DNA of 64,000 nucleotides from Mastigias papua. Its lineage: Eukaryota; Cnidaria; Scyphozoa; Rhizostomeae; Mastigiidae. The stretch covers positions 15,234,714 through 15,298,713 of the forward strand of contig OZ025273.1 of NCBI GenBank assembly GCA_964019165.1, read 5' to 3'. The notes under the pieces are model-generated. The model saw only the letters and a program-made list of their open reading frames with translations. It had not been told where the DNA came from and did no database searches. Positions 32,173-43,816 of this stretch are shown piece by piece. The position numbers were made by a program, and so were the translations under genes. Every line of letters begins with the position of its first letter. Positions within the stretch are counted from its first letter, which is position 1.

Positions 32173-35100
32173 ATGGAAGACTTAGATTATAATTATCAAA
32201 ATCAACCACACTTTACGTCTGTTTCTGCAAACAAAACAGTGGCCCAGTTAGCTGATGCTGAAAAGATAGCAGACCAGACACTAGACAATAGATTTCATAC
32301 AATAAATGATAGAGTATGGACTGATGAAGAAAAGAAAAGAGTAGTAGAAATCGACAGGGAAGAGAGGCTGAAAGGAAAGAACTTCATGAAAAGGATAAAA
32401 GAACGATGGCATGGAGAGTATCCAGAGAAACGGAGGACAGCTCAGAACTTAATAGACAATGCCAAGCGATTTGCCAAGGAGGGCTGGGGAAGCTTACAAG
32501 AAAACGTGGTAAGCAGACTAGCAGGAGAAATGAGTAGTCAATCCCATGTTATAGAATGGACAACTGAGATGAAAGTGAGATTGGTGCAAATTGACAATGA
32601 AGAAAGAAGAAGAGGAAGAGGTTTTATGAAACGTGTGAAAGATAGATGGATCGAAGAGTACCCAGAATATGCAGCAGCTAGCATGCAAAAGCTACGCGAC
32701 AATGCATCGCGGTTCCGGAAAGAACAAACCATCACTAATTTGATATTAGTGCGACAAGAAAGTAACTTAGAGAATGACAGTTGGGAAACTCAAGCAGGTG
32801 AACAACAGAGAGCAATTTCTGGTCATGGACAGCATGATGAAACATATGTAGAATGTGATGAAGCGGTGGAAGACAGTGATGATTTTGTAGATAAAGAATT
32901 GATGTCTATATTTAATGACCAACTTCAGAGTCTAACTAGTAGCACCTTGACAGCAATCAACCCAAGAGAGAAACTGAAGAAGCTCAAGGTGCCTGTTGAG
33001 TTGCAAAAGAAAGCAGATGGTGTTTTGCGGCTTTCTCTTAGAGGAGTAGACACAATACAAGAAATAACTGACAAGGTGTATGCTATGGGTAGGGCTCTAG
33101 AGATTAAAATGGGGTTACCGCAAACAGCAAAGAGTACAATTGGAAGGCAAAAGCCAGGTACTGGGAACAGGAGAGTGAGAAAACTGAAACAAGAAATGAA
33201 AAGACTTAGACAAGTTATAGCTAGAGCTGGGAATGAATTACAGAGGCGAAAGCTGAAGAGAAAGGCTACAGCCAAAGAGAAAATGATCTTGAAGGATTTA
33301 AAGCATTTAATGAATGAGTCAGACACGACTTCGACTAACATCAGAAGAGCTAAAGAGAAGTGGTTAGATCAACTGCGATACAAAAAGGTGAAGCTGGAAA
33401 AGATGATAGAAAGGGGAAACAGGATAAGAGACAATGCTAACTTTGAAAGAGACCAGAAAGGTTTCTTTAAATCACTGGAAAGGATTGATTATGAAGGAAA
33501 ACCACCTCCAATGGAACGATTTGAGGATTTTTGGGCTGGAATATGGGAAAAAGATGAAAAAACACCAGAAATGCCATGGATGGAGAAAGTACAAATGGAG
33601 ATGAAAGATAGGGTGCAAGTTGTGAATGAGTTTACTATCACGAATGACAATGTAGCGATAGAGATTAAGAAGAGGAAGAATTGGACAGCCCCGGGGATAG
33701 ATGGCATTCAGAATTACTGGTGGAAAAAGTTTCAAGCAGCACAAAGCGCACTGACTAGAGCTTTTGTGAAGCTCACAAATGATAATGAACTGATACCAGT
33801 ATGGTGGCCAGCAGGAAGAACAGTTCAGATACCTAAGACAAAGGATCTTAGCAATGAGCAGAATTATCGGCCAATAACTTGTTTGAGCACATCTTATAAG
33901 ATTTTAACAGGATTGATTGGGAGATACATGAGACAGCATGCATTAGAGAATAGCATTTGGGACGAAGGACAACTTGGAGCAGTGGCAGGGGTGCTTGGCA
34001 CAGTTGACCAGTTACTTATTGACAAGTGTATTATGGAAGAAGTAAAGGCCTACCATCGGAATTTAGCTGTGGCCTACTATGATTACAAGAAAGCTTATGA
34101 CAAAGTGCATCATGACTGGATGATACGAGTATATGAGTGGATTGGTATACCTGCAGTGATTATCTCAGTTTTGAAGGCATTAATGAATAAATGGAAAACA
34201 CGATTGGAGCTGTGGAAGGATGGGGAAAAGTGTGTAAGTAGATGGATAGACATAAAATGTGGGTTTCTACAGGGAGATAGTTACTCACCGGTTGGGTTTT
34301 GTATTACAGAAATACCTATTGCTAAGTTGCTTGAACAGAGCAAAGGATATCGGATGGGAGAGCCAGGAATGAGAAATGTAAACAGGACACACAGTTTTTT
34401 CGTAGATGATCTTAAGGTATACCAGGAATCACATGATTTGTTAAAGGAGATAAACGAAATCATTGTACAAGCGAGCTTTGATACAGGTGCTTGCTATGGC
34501 GTTTCAAAGTGCGCAGAAATTGTGTTTGAGCGTGGGAAAATGATAAAAGGCGAAGGGCTGCAAGTGTTGCAGGAAAGGATGAAGGCTTTGGACCCAACTC
34601 AAGATGAAATGTATAGGTTTCTTGGGGTGGAACAGTCAAACGGTATAAAAGCAAAGAATGTATATAAAAGGGTTAAAGAGGAAGTAACAAGCAGGATGAG
34701 GGTATTATTGACATCCGAACTAAATGATGAAAATTTGATACAGGCTATCAATTCTAAGGTCATCCCAGTGGCAGCCTATCCAATGAATGTATGCAAAATG
34801 ACAAAAAATGAGCTAAATGAGCTAGACCAGGTTATTAAAAGAGAGTTGAGAATGAAACACATGTTGGGTAAACAGGCAAGTGATGAGCGATTATATTTGA
34901 AGAGAGACCAAGGAGGGAGGGGATTACAATCTATGAGGGATGTTTATGCAGAGACTAGAACAAGAGTTGCTTGCTATATGTGTAAGTCAAGTAATAAGTG
35001 GATTCAAGCGGCATGGAGAAGAGAGAACAAGAAAGAATCCAATGCAATCATTGACGAAGCAGTAAATTCGATGATGGATATAGATAGAGATTTTGAATTT

Positions 35101-36012
35101 GTAGGGAACAATGTAAGATTAATGGGAGAGGTCTTGGAATTAGACTGGAAAGCGACATGGAAGAGAGTAAAACAAGAATTGAAGAGAGGTACACAACTTA
35201 AACGAAAAGAGAATTACAGACAGAAAGAATTGCAAAGTGATATATATGGAAAGCAAGAACAGGAATGCCATCTTTGGCTAAAACAACGGTTGACACCAAG
35301 GAAGACATCATCAATAATGATATTGATGGAGCAGATGGTGGAGACAAGAGGATGGAAGATGGTAAGAGGATTGATTGAGAATGGGAGGTGTCGATTATGT
35401 GGTGATTTCAATGAAACTTTGGAACACCTTGTAGCTGGATGTAAGGTGATGGCCAACAGTGAGTATTTAGCAAGACACAACAGAGCGTTGATGGTAATGG
35501 CAATTGCATGGGCAAAGGAGTACGGATTGGTAGCAAGAGAAGTAGTGTGGTATAAAGAGAATTGGACAAGAGGGAAAGTTTTAGAAAATGCGAATTCCAA
35601 GTTAATCTGGGACTTTGAGTTCAACTTGCGAAAAACGACAACATCTAGGAGACCGGATCTGATACTGGAGGACAAAGAAAAGAGTAAGATTTGGATTTGT
35701 GATATGGCATGCCCACAGCAAGCAAACATAGTTGCCAAAAGACACGAGAAATTGACTAAGTATCGACAACTTGCATTTGAACTAAGGGAGAGGAGACTTG
35801 GCTATGATGTAGAGATTGTCCCTGTAGTTATTGGTGCTCTTGGTGGAGGTATAAAGCAAGTTCTGTGTGATGTGGAAAGAGTATTTAGTAAACATCCAGA
35901 AAAGGAACGATTAGCTAACGCAACGGTAGCAGAGATGCAGAAAACTGTGTTAATGGACAGTGAGAGTATGGTTAGAAGAGTTTTGTCGGGACTTTTACAA
36001 GCCGATGAGTAG
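32173..36012 (+). CDS. LINE B ORF: SANT repeats, reverse transcriptase, RLE
   Basis: A 1,279-residue intact protein from ATG at 32,173 (an in-frame GTG 21 bases upstream is ignored). Residues about 48-102 and 128-183 are two related SANT/Myb-like repeats (VWTDEEKKRVVEID..NFMKRIKERW and IEWTTEMKVRLVQID..GFMKRVKDRW). A basic coiled coil follows. The polymerase has WTAPGIDGIQNYWW, YYDYKKAYDKVHHDW (34,069-34,113), CGFLQGDSYSPVGF and a catalytic FVDD (near 34,400). The C-terminus has the knuckle CRLCGDFNETLEHLVAGC (near 35,390-35,445) and nuclease blocks WDFEFNL, RRPDLILED, WICDMACP, KYRQLAFEL. The nuclease nicks target DNA and the polymerase copies the element RNA from that nick. The two N-terminal repeats presumably recognise DNA, replacing the zinc finger and Myb of R2. 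The Ala to Val change in the FADD box is shared in type with the MDD boxes of LINEs A and C. Confidence 0.9.
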   Translation: MEDLDYNYQNQPHFTSVSANKTVAQLADAEKIADQTLDNRFHTINDRVWTDEEKKRVVEIDREERLKGKNFMKRIKERWHGEYPEKRRTAQNLIDNAKRFAKEGWGSLQENVVSRLAGEMSSQSHVIEWTTEMKVRLVQIDNEERRRGRGFMKRVKDRWIEEYPEYAAASMQKLRDNASRFRKEQTITNLILVRQESNLENDSWETQAGEQQRAISGHGQHDETYVECDEAVEDSDDFVDKELMSIFNDQLQSLTSSTLTAINPREKLKKLKVPVELQKKADGVLRLSLRGVDTIQEITDKVYAMGRALEIKMGLPQTAKSTIGRQKPGTGNRRVRKLKQEMKRLRQVIARAGNELQRRKLKRKATAKEKMILKDLKHLMNESDTTSTNIRRAKEKWLDQLRYKKVKLEKMIERGNRIRDNANFERDQKGFFKSLERIDYEGKPPPMERFEDFWAGIWEKDEKTPEMPWMEKVQMEMKDRVQVVNEFTITNDNVAIEIKKRKNWTAPGIDGIQNYWWKKFQAAQSALTRAFVKLTNDNELIPVWWPAGRTVQIPKTKDLSNEQNYRPITCLSTSYKILTGLIGRYMRQHALENSIWDEGQLGAVAGVLGTVDQLLIDKCIMEEVKAYHRNLAVAYYDYKKAYDKVHHDWMIRVYEWIGIPAVIISVLKALMNKWKTRLELWKDGEKCVSRWIDIKCGFLQGDSYSPVGFCITEIPIAKLLEQSKGYRMGEPGMRNVNRTHSFFVDDLKVYQESHDLLKEINEIIVQASFDTGACYGVSKCAEIVFERGKMIKGEGLQVLQERMKALDPTQDEMYRFLGVEQSNGIKAKNVYKRVKEEVTSRMRVLLTSELNDENLIQAINSKVIPVAAYPMNVCKMTKNELNELDQVIKRELRMKHMLGKQASDERLYLKRDQGGRGLQSMRDVYAETRTRVACYMCKSSNKWIQAAWRRENKKESNAIIDEAVNSMMDIDRDFEFVGNNVRLMGEVLELDWKATWKRVKQELKRGTQLKRKENYRQKELQSDIYGKQEQECHLWLKQRLTPRKTSSIMILMEQMVETRGWKMVRGLIENGRCRLCGDFNETLEHLVAGCKVMANSEYLARHNRALMVMAIAWAKEYGLVAREVVWYKENWTRGKVLENANSKLIWDFEFNLRKTTTSRRPDLILEDKEKSKIWICDMACPQQANIVAKRHEKLTKYRQLAFELRERRLGYDVEIVPVVIGALGGGIKQVLCDVERVFSKHPEKERLANATVAEMQKTVLMDSESMVRRVLSGLLQADE

Positions 36013-36133
36013 ATATTGACAATGTTACTATTACGTGTCCTGTTTTGTATGTAGAATGTTGTTTAGTTTTCGGATCAACAATATTTGATGGTCCGCAGAT
36101 GTTGGCTATTTAACCGTAGCTTTTTTACTTACC

Positions 36134-36153
36134 ATAATAATAATAATAATAAT
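36134..36153. repeat. (TAA)n tract between LINE B and LINE C
   Basis: ATAATAATAATAATAATAAT at the junction, followed directly by LINE C coding sequence. Confidence 0.95.
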
Positions 36154-36837
36154 ATGTTTGCAATAACAGAACAGAGACTTGTTGATCAAAAATCTCAAAT
36201 AATAAAGAAGAAATTGTTGTCTGACATAGAACTAGAAGCAATAAGGAGATCAATTGATGATGCCGTATATGGACAAATAAGAAATGTTATAGAGTGTGAT
36301 GGAGCAGGAAGATCGATAGAGGTCAATGAAGAGGTCCAACAAGTAGACTCGATAGCAATTAGCAGCATGACAGATAGTCCAGGAGATAAGTGCGACGGAC
36401 AGATGACCAGCGAAGACGCAAATCAGATACAGCTAGAGGTAGAGTGTGTAGAATCAAATTTAAGTGAGGAAGAGGAGCTAATTGTAGAGAAAATAAAAGC
36501 TTATGCCAAACAGCAGAGAGAACGATTACCACCATTAAAGGGAGTTGACAAAAATAAACTGAAAGAAGCGGTTAGTAAAATAAATATGGTGCTAGGGAAA
36601 GTAAAGTTGAATAATATAAGTCAAGTGAATGATCTGATATACGAAGGAGCAGCTGTAGTAACTAAAATGGTAGGGATGGGAAAAAAGCCAAAAGAAAGGG
36701 GAGTGCCTTGGTGGAGGAGAAGACTAGAGAATCAAGTGAAACAACTGAACAAAGACCTCGGTAGGATTAACAACTTAATTGGACAGAAAACAATAAAGAA
36801 AAAACATTCAGATATAAAATATCCAAAGAAAATATAG
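36154..36837 (+). pseudogene. LINE C N-terminal linker
   Basis: The frame containing FAITEQRLVDQKSQIIKKKL and LVEKIKAYAKQQRERLPPLK-type sequence (read here as IVEKIKAYAKQQ) is a charged linker preceding the polymerase. It ends in a stop at 36,837. No DNA-binding repeat is visible. Confidence 0.6.
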
Positions 36838-36952
36838 AATAAACCAAAAGAGCCTTCCAGCTGTGAGAGAATAAATTAAGCAAAGAATAGTAGCAAAAGC
36901 TGGAGAAATAAAGAGATACCAGCAACGAATTAATCAATTTCAACAAAACAGT

Positions 36953-38145
36953 ATGTTTATTAATAATGAGGGGCGATTTTATCAACATTTGAATGGCGTA
37001 AGTGAGCACCATGACAGTAAAGCTCCTGATGCAATTGATGCTATAAACTTCTTGTCAGATATTTGGGGGAAAGAAAGTCAGCACAACAAAGAAGCAGAAT
37101 GGTTAAAAAACTTTCGATCTGAAGTTGGAAATATTGACAAGCAGAGAGACATAGTAATCACTAGCAAAGAAGTCAAATCGATGTTAGAAGCATTCCCAAA
37201 TTGGAAGGCCCCTGGACTAGATGGTGTGCAGGGTTATTGGCTAAAGAATTTTATTAGTCTCCATTCAAAACTAGCAGAAAATCTAAATCCCTGCTTTGAA
37301 ACAGGTGAAACTCCTGCATGGATGACGATTGGAAGGACAGTTCTTATCCAAAAAGACCATAGCAAAGGTACAGTCACCAGCAACTATCGGCCTATTACTT
37401 GCCTCCCACTTGCCTGGAAACTTTTAACTGGAATAGTTGCAAATGAAATGTACACGTTCCTTGAAGGAAACAACTTATTACCTGAAGAGCAAAAAGGCTG
37501 CAGACGTGACTCAAAAGGAACTGCCGACCTTCTATTTATAGACAAACTGTTACTGAAGGAGGTCAAATTCAGAAAAAGAAACCTAGCCATGGGATGGATA
37601 GATTATCGCAAGGCATATGACATGCTCCCACATAGTTGGATACTTGAATGTCTTGTGAATCTAGGAAAAACTGGAAAGTACAAATTCTATTACAAGAGAG
37701 TATGAAGAAATGGAAAGTGGAGCTCACTTGTGGAAAGCAAGAACTTGGAGAAGTAAACATTAAAAGAGGAATCTTTCAAGGGGATGCTTTATCCCCATTA
37801 CTCTTTGTGATTGCTCTAATACCTCTGACCAGTGTGCTACGAAATGTAAAAGCAGGGTATAGTTTTGTTTCCAGCAAGGAGAAAATAAATCATTTATTGT
37901 TTATGGATGATCTCAAACTCTATGCAAAAAGTGAAAAAGATCTAGAGTCTCTGATTCAGACGGTAAGAATATTTAGTGAAGACATTGGAATTGGATTTGG
38001 TTTAGATAAATGCGCTGTAATGATCATGGAGAGGGGGAAGCAAATTGAGGCAAATGGGATAAGACTGCCTGATGAGAAAAAGATCAGAAGCTTGAAGGTA
38101 ATGACAGTTACAAATACTTCGGATTGCTTGAGACAGATGATTTGA
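36953..38145 (+). pseudogene. LINE C reverse transcriptase
   Basis: 36,953-37,705: WKAPGLDGVQGYWL, NYRPITCLPLAWKLLTG, EEQKGCRRDSKGTADLLF and WIDYRKAYDMLPHSW. 37,648-38,145: RGIFQGDALSPLLFVIALIP, LLFMDDLKLYAKSEKD (catalytic FMDD) and GLDKCAVM. The two frames overlap at a frameshift near 37,680. Confidence 0.85.
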
Positions 38146-39340
38146 AGGGATCAGAAATGAAGGAAATAGTAAAAAAGAAATACAAGAGAAGAGTAAGGAA
38201 AGTCCTAGAAACGAAATTGAATGGACATAATTTGATTAAAGCTATCAACACATGGGCAGTAGCTGTTATCCGATACTCAGCTCCATTTTTGGATTGGAAT
38301 AAATATGAGCTTCAAGCCTTGGACCGGAGAACAAGAAAGTTGATGACGATGCACAAAGCATTACATCCAAATAGCAATGTGGATAGACTATACGTACCAA
38401 GGAAAGATGTCAGAAGAGGTCTCACCAGCGTAGCAGATGTGACGAAAACAGCAATACTTGGTCTACAGACATATATCCAGGAAAGTGAAGAAAAGCTAAT
38501 CTCTGCCACAAGGAAACTAGAACAAGTATCAGAATCAGCAAAGGAGTTCAAAAGTAGAAGAGCAAAGGAGTGTAGGCAAAATTGGATTGATAAAGCAATG
38601 CATGGTCAGTTTTTAAGACAAACAGAAGCAGTTGCTGCCAAGGAAACGATGGCTTGGCTTAGCAGAGAGGGATCAAGGAGGAAACAGAAACACTCATCTT
38701 AGCTGCGCAGGAGCAAGCAATTAGGACAAATCAGATTATAGCAAAGATAGATAGAATACAGAAGGATTGTCTATGCCGAATGTTTAAGCAGGCCGATGAA
38801 ACAGTAAACCATCTTTTAAGCGAATGTAGCAAAATGGCTCAAAGAGAATTTAAAAGACGTCATGACTGACTCGGAAAAAAGATTCATTGCGAAGTTTGCC
38901 TGAAATATGGATTTGATGTGAAAAGAAAATGGTACGAGCATGAGCCCGAAACAACAATGGAGAATGATATTAGTACGATTCTGTGGGACTTCATTATAAA
39001 TACGGATCATGTTATACACGCAAGGCGCCCAGACTTAGTTATTAAGGATAAGCTAGAGAATCAGTGCCTGATAGTGGACTTTGCTGTTTCATCCGATAGC
39101 CGCATTGAAACAAAAGAATATGAAAAGTTAGACAAATGCCAAGACTTAGCAAGGGAACTTACAGAGCTATGGAATATGAATGTACGGGTTATACCTATAA
39201 TTGTTGGTGCCCTTGGGACGATTCCTAAAGATCTTCATCAACAACTCAAAGAAATCGGCATTGAGACCAAGATTGTAGAACTGCAGAAAACAGTTATTCT
39301 TAATTCTGCTAGAATCCTCAGAGAAGTCCTTGAGTTTTGA
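38124..39340 (+). pseudogene. LINE C thumb, knuckle and nuclease
   Basis: 38,124-38,702 is the thumb and linker (VDRLYVPRKDVRRGLTSVAD). The knuckle is readable near 38,770-38,830 as CRMFKQADETVNHLLSEC in another frame. 38,918-39,340 has ILWDFIINTDHVIHARRPDL, CLIVDFAVSSD and VIPIIVGALGTI, the restriction-like endonuclease. Several frameshifts and a stop lie between 38,700 and 38,918. Confidence 0.8.
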
Positions 39341-39404
39341 GGAGACTTGATGTCACCAAGCCTCAGGGACATATATGAACCATTTGAGTAATGTGCGACA
39401 AATA

Positions 39405-39420
39405 GATAATAATAATAATA
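39405..39420. repeat. (TAA)n tract between LINE C and LINE D
   Basis: ATAATAATAATAATA run directly followed by LINE D coding sequence (GTTCATACTGACAGAAC). Confidence 0.9.
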
Positions 39421-39763
39421 GTTCATACTGACAGAACTATACAGGCAAATCGCCCTGATATTATAGTTAAGGAAAAAAAATACAACATTTGTCTCTTGAT
39501 TGATATGAGTGTACCTTCAGACAATATTGTTGCTGCAAAAGTATTTGAAAAATTGAGCAAGTACAAAGATCTGGAGATTGAAATTGAGAAAATGTGGCAT
39601 CTAAAAACAAAAACACTTCCAGTAGTTGTTGGTGCACTTGGCCTCATAAGAAAGGGCACAGCTGACTTTATTAACAAAATTCCAGGGTCTCCATCGCTGT
39701 CAGAGGTGCAAACAATAGTCCTAAGTAGCGCAGCTCATGTTTTGAGAAGGGCTCTGTCCATCT
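39421..39763 (+). mobile_element. LINE D: 3' fragment with nuclease end only
   Basis: A strongly 5'-truncated copy related to LINE A: VHTDRTIQANRPDI, CLLIDMSVPSDNIVAAK, KYKDLEIEIEKMWHLK and LPVVVGALGLI, ending VLRRALSI at a stop (39,763). The first base of the fragment abuts the (TAA)n tract, as expected for target-primed insertion. The 3' untranslated end is not delimited. Confidence 0.85.
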
Positions 39764-39765
39764 GA

Positions 39766-41906
39766 ATTATTCGCTTGTGAAAACTCTTTGTTTTCTTTTG
39801 CTTTGGTTTAGTTTTTTTTTTGTTTTTTTTTCATCAAAGTCACTTTCTAACCAACATGTACCCTTCACTCACCCTAGGTTGCTAGTTGTAACTCGATGTT
39901 TGATTGTATACTAGCTTGCCAAAGAAAACTTTACCATAATTATAGTATTTATTTTAACACGGAGTATACCTTAAGCTAACTGAATAATTTATCGTCAGCC
40001 CAGAGCACAATAGTCATAGAAAAGTAACTTGCATTAACCAAACCTAAGCTCTCTCCTTTCACCTCTACTTTTGCCCTCGCTCTCTAGCTACTTTCATTGC
40101 CTAACTGTAAAGAAACTTGTCCACACTTATGCAGAACTTCCCTCCTTCACACAATCCTTTTCGAGAGTGCATATTATCCAGAAATGAGCGCTTTGTTGCA
40201 AAATTTATTTTAATGCATTTGCCACATTGATTCCCATCAACTTTTCAATTATAATGTATGGAATTTTCAACTTTAAGGAACCTACAAATCTGAATTACAG
40301 ACAGTGAAAGAGCCTATTGACATTACTGATCAGAACCACTCCCACGTGTATGCGCCTGTACACATTTGGTCTGATCCCTCTCCCCTTACTCTCCCCTCAA
40401 CTACATAGATACTTTATGGATGGTCCCTTGGTATGCAACCATAGAATTACAGCGCTCCTTTACTTGTGAGAATGGACTGCCATTTCTCTAGAAATAACTG
40501 TAATAATTGAAGACTACAAAGGGAGGGGTATAAATGGTAATTTGAATGTCAAGCACTCTTAGCAATCCAGCGAAATAGTGCTTGCCACAAGTACATATTT
40601 TGTGTTAGTATTTTCTTCTGTGTGTTGTTGAATGATGATTGCTTTCAGTACATAGGTTTCCTTAATTTCACTGTACTTAGCAATATTTGCGTTCTCATAT
40701 AAAGGAGATTAATGTTGTTAGTTTTCTTATTTAGGGGTCGTTCACATATTGTATCACCAGACAGGAGAGCAAAGGGGTTCAAAGAAGTACTTATGTTTAA
40801 TTATTGGTTAGTGGGAGATGAGGGGGATGATTGCTTAAGCACACCGCTGGCTTTAATTCATATCTTCACACTTTTGTACATCATGCACTTTTCGCTATGT
40901 ATTTAGTTGTAATCACTGTACATCATGCGGAATCTCTGCTAATTCAAGCTATTTAATGTGATCGTATTAGTTGTGTTTAGAGAATAGCACCTGTTGCTTT
41001 TGTTCATAAATGCCAGTATATGTTCAAGCATGTGCAACTCATATATGGTATAACATTTGATCTTGCAAACTGTCGTAACATATGTTATATCAGTAGCACA
41101 CAGCACCAAGACACCTAAAACTGTATTTTGGCAAGACTGGGGATGGTCTGCATGGTAGATATTTTGCACACGTGCACAAAATTGCTAGATGCGTGCATTC
41201 ATACTGAATTCTTTTTTCAGCTATGTTCGTCATGTATGTTATTTGATTTCAAATCAACACTCGTTCGATCTATGCACATGCCTAAGTGATGATCTACATG
41301 TTTGGTTAGAAGTTAGATCTGTTCCTACGCTTTGGAGTTAAAACTAAGTTTTTAAAGTTTTAGCTATAAGCATTATGATGTCCTAGATGCTTGGTGTCAA
41401 CTTCCGTACTTGGGTTGCATGTAATGTGACAAACACATAGACGTATAGTGAGATGCGTTGTGAAGCAATAACACGCTTTCCTAAAGTAAGGAACTTGTAC
41501 TATCAAAAAAAACTCCCAAAGGTACTTTTCCATTTCGAATATTTTCATCACCGCAAACAATTGAGAATTAAGAAGCCAAATTCGCATAAATTCTCTGTAA
41601 TCCTTGTAGCAAGTGCTTCATAGGCGGGTTTCAATTGAACTTGCGGTGTCCATAGTGCCCTGTCTTAACACTAAATACGTAAGATGTCTGCAGTACGAAA
41701 TGTGAAATGTTAAATTGAAATTAAGTAAGCATTCAAAAACTTCTAGTACTAAAATGTGGTCGAAAGAGGTCCAGAAGTGAGGAGCTTTCAGGAATGCCTT
41801 GTGCTGGATTCTTAATCAGAGAAAAACGGATGAAATTTTAGGCAACTTCTTAGATCATTCTTAGATCACTTATACAGGGTATCATGATAGTTTGAAGATT
41901 ATTTGT
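39766..41906. other. No gene recognised
   Basis: Probably begins with the 3' untranslated part of LINE D (T-rich runs at 39,808-39,832). The remainder is unique-looking AT-rich sequence without a recognised gene or repeat. Confidence 0.4.
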
Positions 41907-41960
41907 ATAGTAGTGATGTTCAAAGTATGCCGTTTCGCATACTTTGAACATCACTACTAT
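41907..41960. repeat. Perfect 24-bp hairpin
   Basis: Arms ATAGTAGTGATGTTCAAAGT plus ATGC (41,907-41,930) and its exact reverse complement (41,937-41,960) around the six-base loop CGTTTC. It could be a structured RNA, a recent template-switch palindrome or part of an element. Nothing in the flanks favours one of these. Confidence 0.9.
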
Positions 41961-43816
41961 ATTCTATTTTGATTTATGCTCAAGATTGGGGGGGGGGTTG
42001 GGGGAGGAGAGGTGTCACATATGATGATATGATTCAAGAGGAGGATCAAAGCCATGATTACGGTTTATTACATTTGTGCTGGATATCTGAAATGGGCACA
42101 AAATGGTTAAATATTACGTGAACGATCCCTTGTTGGTCATATTCCAAATATCAAAAGTTGAATGAGGATGTTAATGATTTAAAATTTTGTTTCATGCTAT
42201 GTCTGTCAGTGATGTAAATGCTTTAAAATATGAAGTTTAGATAAGGGGATTATTGACGTAGTAGGACTTTAAATTCTACAATATTTTAAAGCAGTATTTC
42301 CAATTTTGAAGTTTAGGCAGTAGTTTTATCTATGCAATGAAAGATCCATATCACAGAAGGTGGTACAGACGTTTGTTGTTGGAATCTTGCTAGTTCGAAT
42401 GGTGATCATTCTATATCGTTGAATGAATACAAGAAAACAACTCTCAAACAAATGTAACTTCAATCACTCATAATGAAATTCGTCAGTCCACCTAAAGCCA
42501 ATGTGTACTGAACCTACTACATATGTGTGGTTGCGCAGTATTACACAACATTCTACCACTAGGAGTCAAGTACAACTTTGGTTCTATAGATGGATATCTT
42601 CAGTGGCTACCCTCTATAAGCATCTACAGGTAGACATTTCTTCCTTCATATGCTCTCTACTTTATACTTCATCTACGACCTCTCTTCCTGCCATTTCATC
42701 CTTCCTTTCATGAACTGAACACTCTAAAGAAACCAATTTTTTTAAAAGGACCATTTAAAACTTCAATCTTACCTTTTCCAGATCTTCGAACCTTTTCACC
42801 ATGTGACTCATTATCTTTTACTTCAATCATCTCTGCTACAACAGCAACTTTCTATTGTGTACTATTTGCGATATCCTCGTGCACCGAAACAATCTCCTGG
42901 ATTTATGTTAACTGACTTGTGGCTGCTCATGTTGTATGTCTCTCTCAGGTTGATCAAATACTCCTTTCTCCATCTATTCCACGCATGACTCAATACTCGA
43001 GTTAGAGAGTTTGCTGACAATCTGCTTCAGAACGAAGCTCACCTTCCATTCCTGTAGGCATTGAAATCAAGCTGCGTCCCATTAGCAAACCTGATGTAGT
43101 TAAATTTCCTCCAGCTACCTTGGCAGAATTGACTTGAATTTGAAATGCATTCCACTTCATAATTCACATTGCTGAGTTCATACCATGACGTGCTAGCACT
43201 GCCAAGAACCTTTCTAAGGCACCTTTTCACACGTGTTTGCAATTTCTCCCTTTCCAAGGACTCAGTTCTATGTTTAACTTCCATTGCAGTCTTCCTTACT
43301 CAAACAAAATGTTTACGTCCTTAGAGCTAAAGAACCTCCATGAAGGCTAGGAACTAGATGTAAATGTCTTCACATTGTCTGAATTGGCCGATGTATGGCG
43401 GATTTTTCCAATCCCCCCTTTTATTAACTGCAAATAAGATAAAATTGTTTAGAAATTCCTCATTTTATTTCCTTTCTTTGTCAGTACCATTCACACTCAA
43501 ACTTTTGAATGTTGGTATGTGTTAATGGATATCAAAACAGTGAATTGACTTTATTCAAAATGACTTTTGTGATTATATTTTGTTGCATACTACTTCTAAG
43601 AAAATCTCACGAGAATTTGCTGCTTCATTGACAACTTGCAAGAATGACAACCTGCTTTTGTTTTTCCCGTGCTTTATATTCAATGTATGTTCTTTCAAAT
43701 TCCGACCCCTGTTTATTTAGAATTCCCCCTTTATTAACATTCAAAATTTTTTCCAACCCTCCTGTTTTCAGGACCCCTATTTATTTGGCACTTGAGAGTA
43801 AATCTGCACAAGCACC
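41961..43816. other. No gene recognised
   Basis: Minus-strand frame 43,039-43,284 (SWRKFNYIRFANGTQLDF) looks protein-like and may belong to an unrecognised element. Two GGGG/CCCC-rich stretches near 43,415 and 43,725-43,790 recall one at 55,545-55,620. No firm call. Confidence 0.35.

Larger units (their letters stand above)
31654..36133 (+). mobile_element. Restriction-like-endonuclease LINE B, full length
   Basis: Complete element between two (TAA)n tracts: a 5' leader of about 520 bases, one long open frame (32,173-36,012) and a 121-base 3' part ending TTTTTTACTTACC. It is the only retroelement in the window without lesions, hence the best candidate for a recently active or active element. 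Target-site duplications cannot be seen because both borders are the same microsatellite. Confidence 0.9.
36154..39404 (+). mobile_element. Restriction-like-endonuclease LINE C (5'-truncated, decayed)
   Basis: Starts in coding sequence immediately after a (TAA)n tract and ends near 39,404 before another. It has the same domain order as LINEs A and B but five or more frame breaks. Absence of a leader and of the N-terminal SANT region indicates 5' truncation during insertion. Confidence 0.85.
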
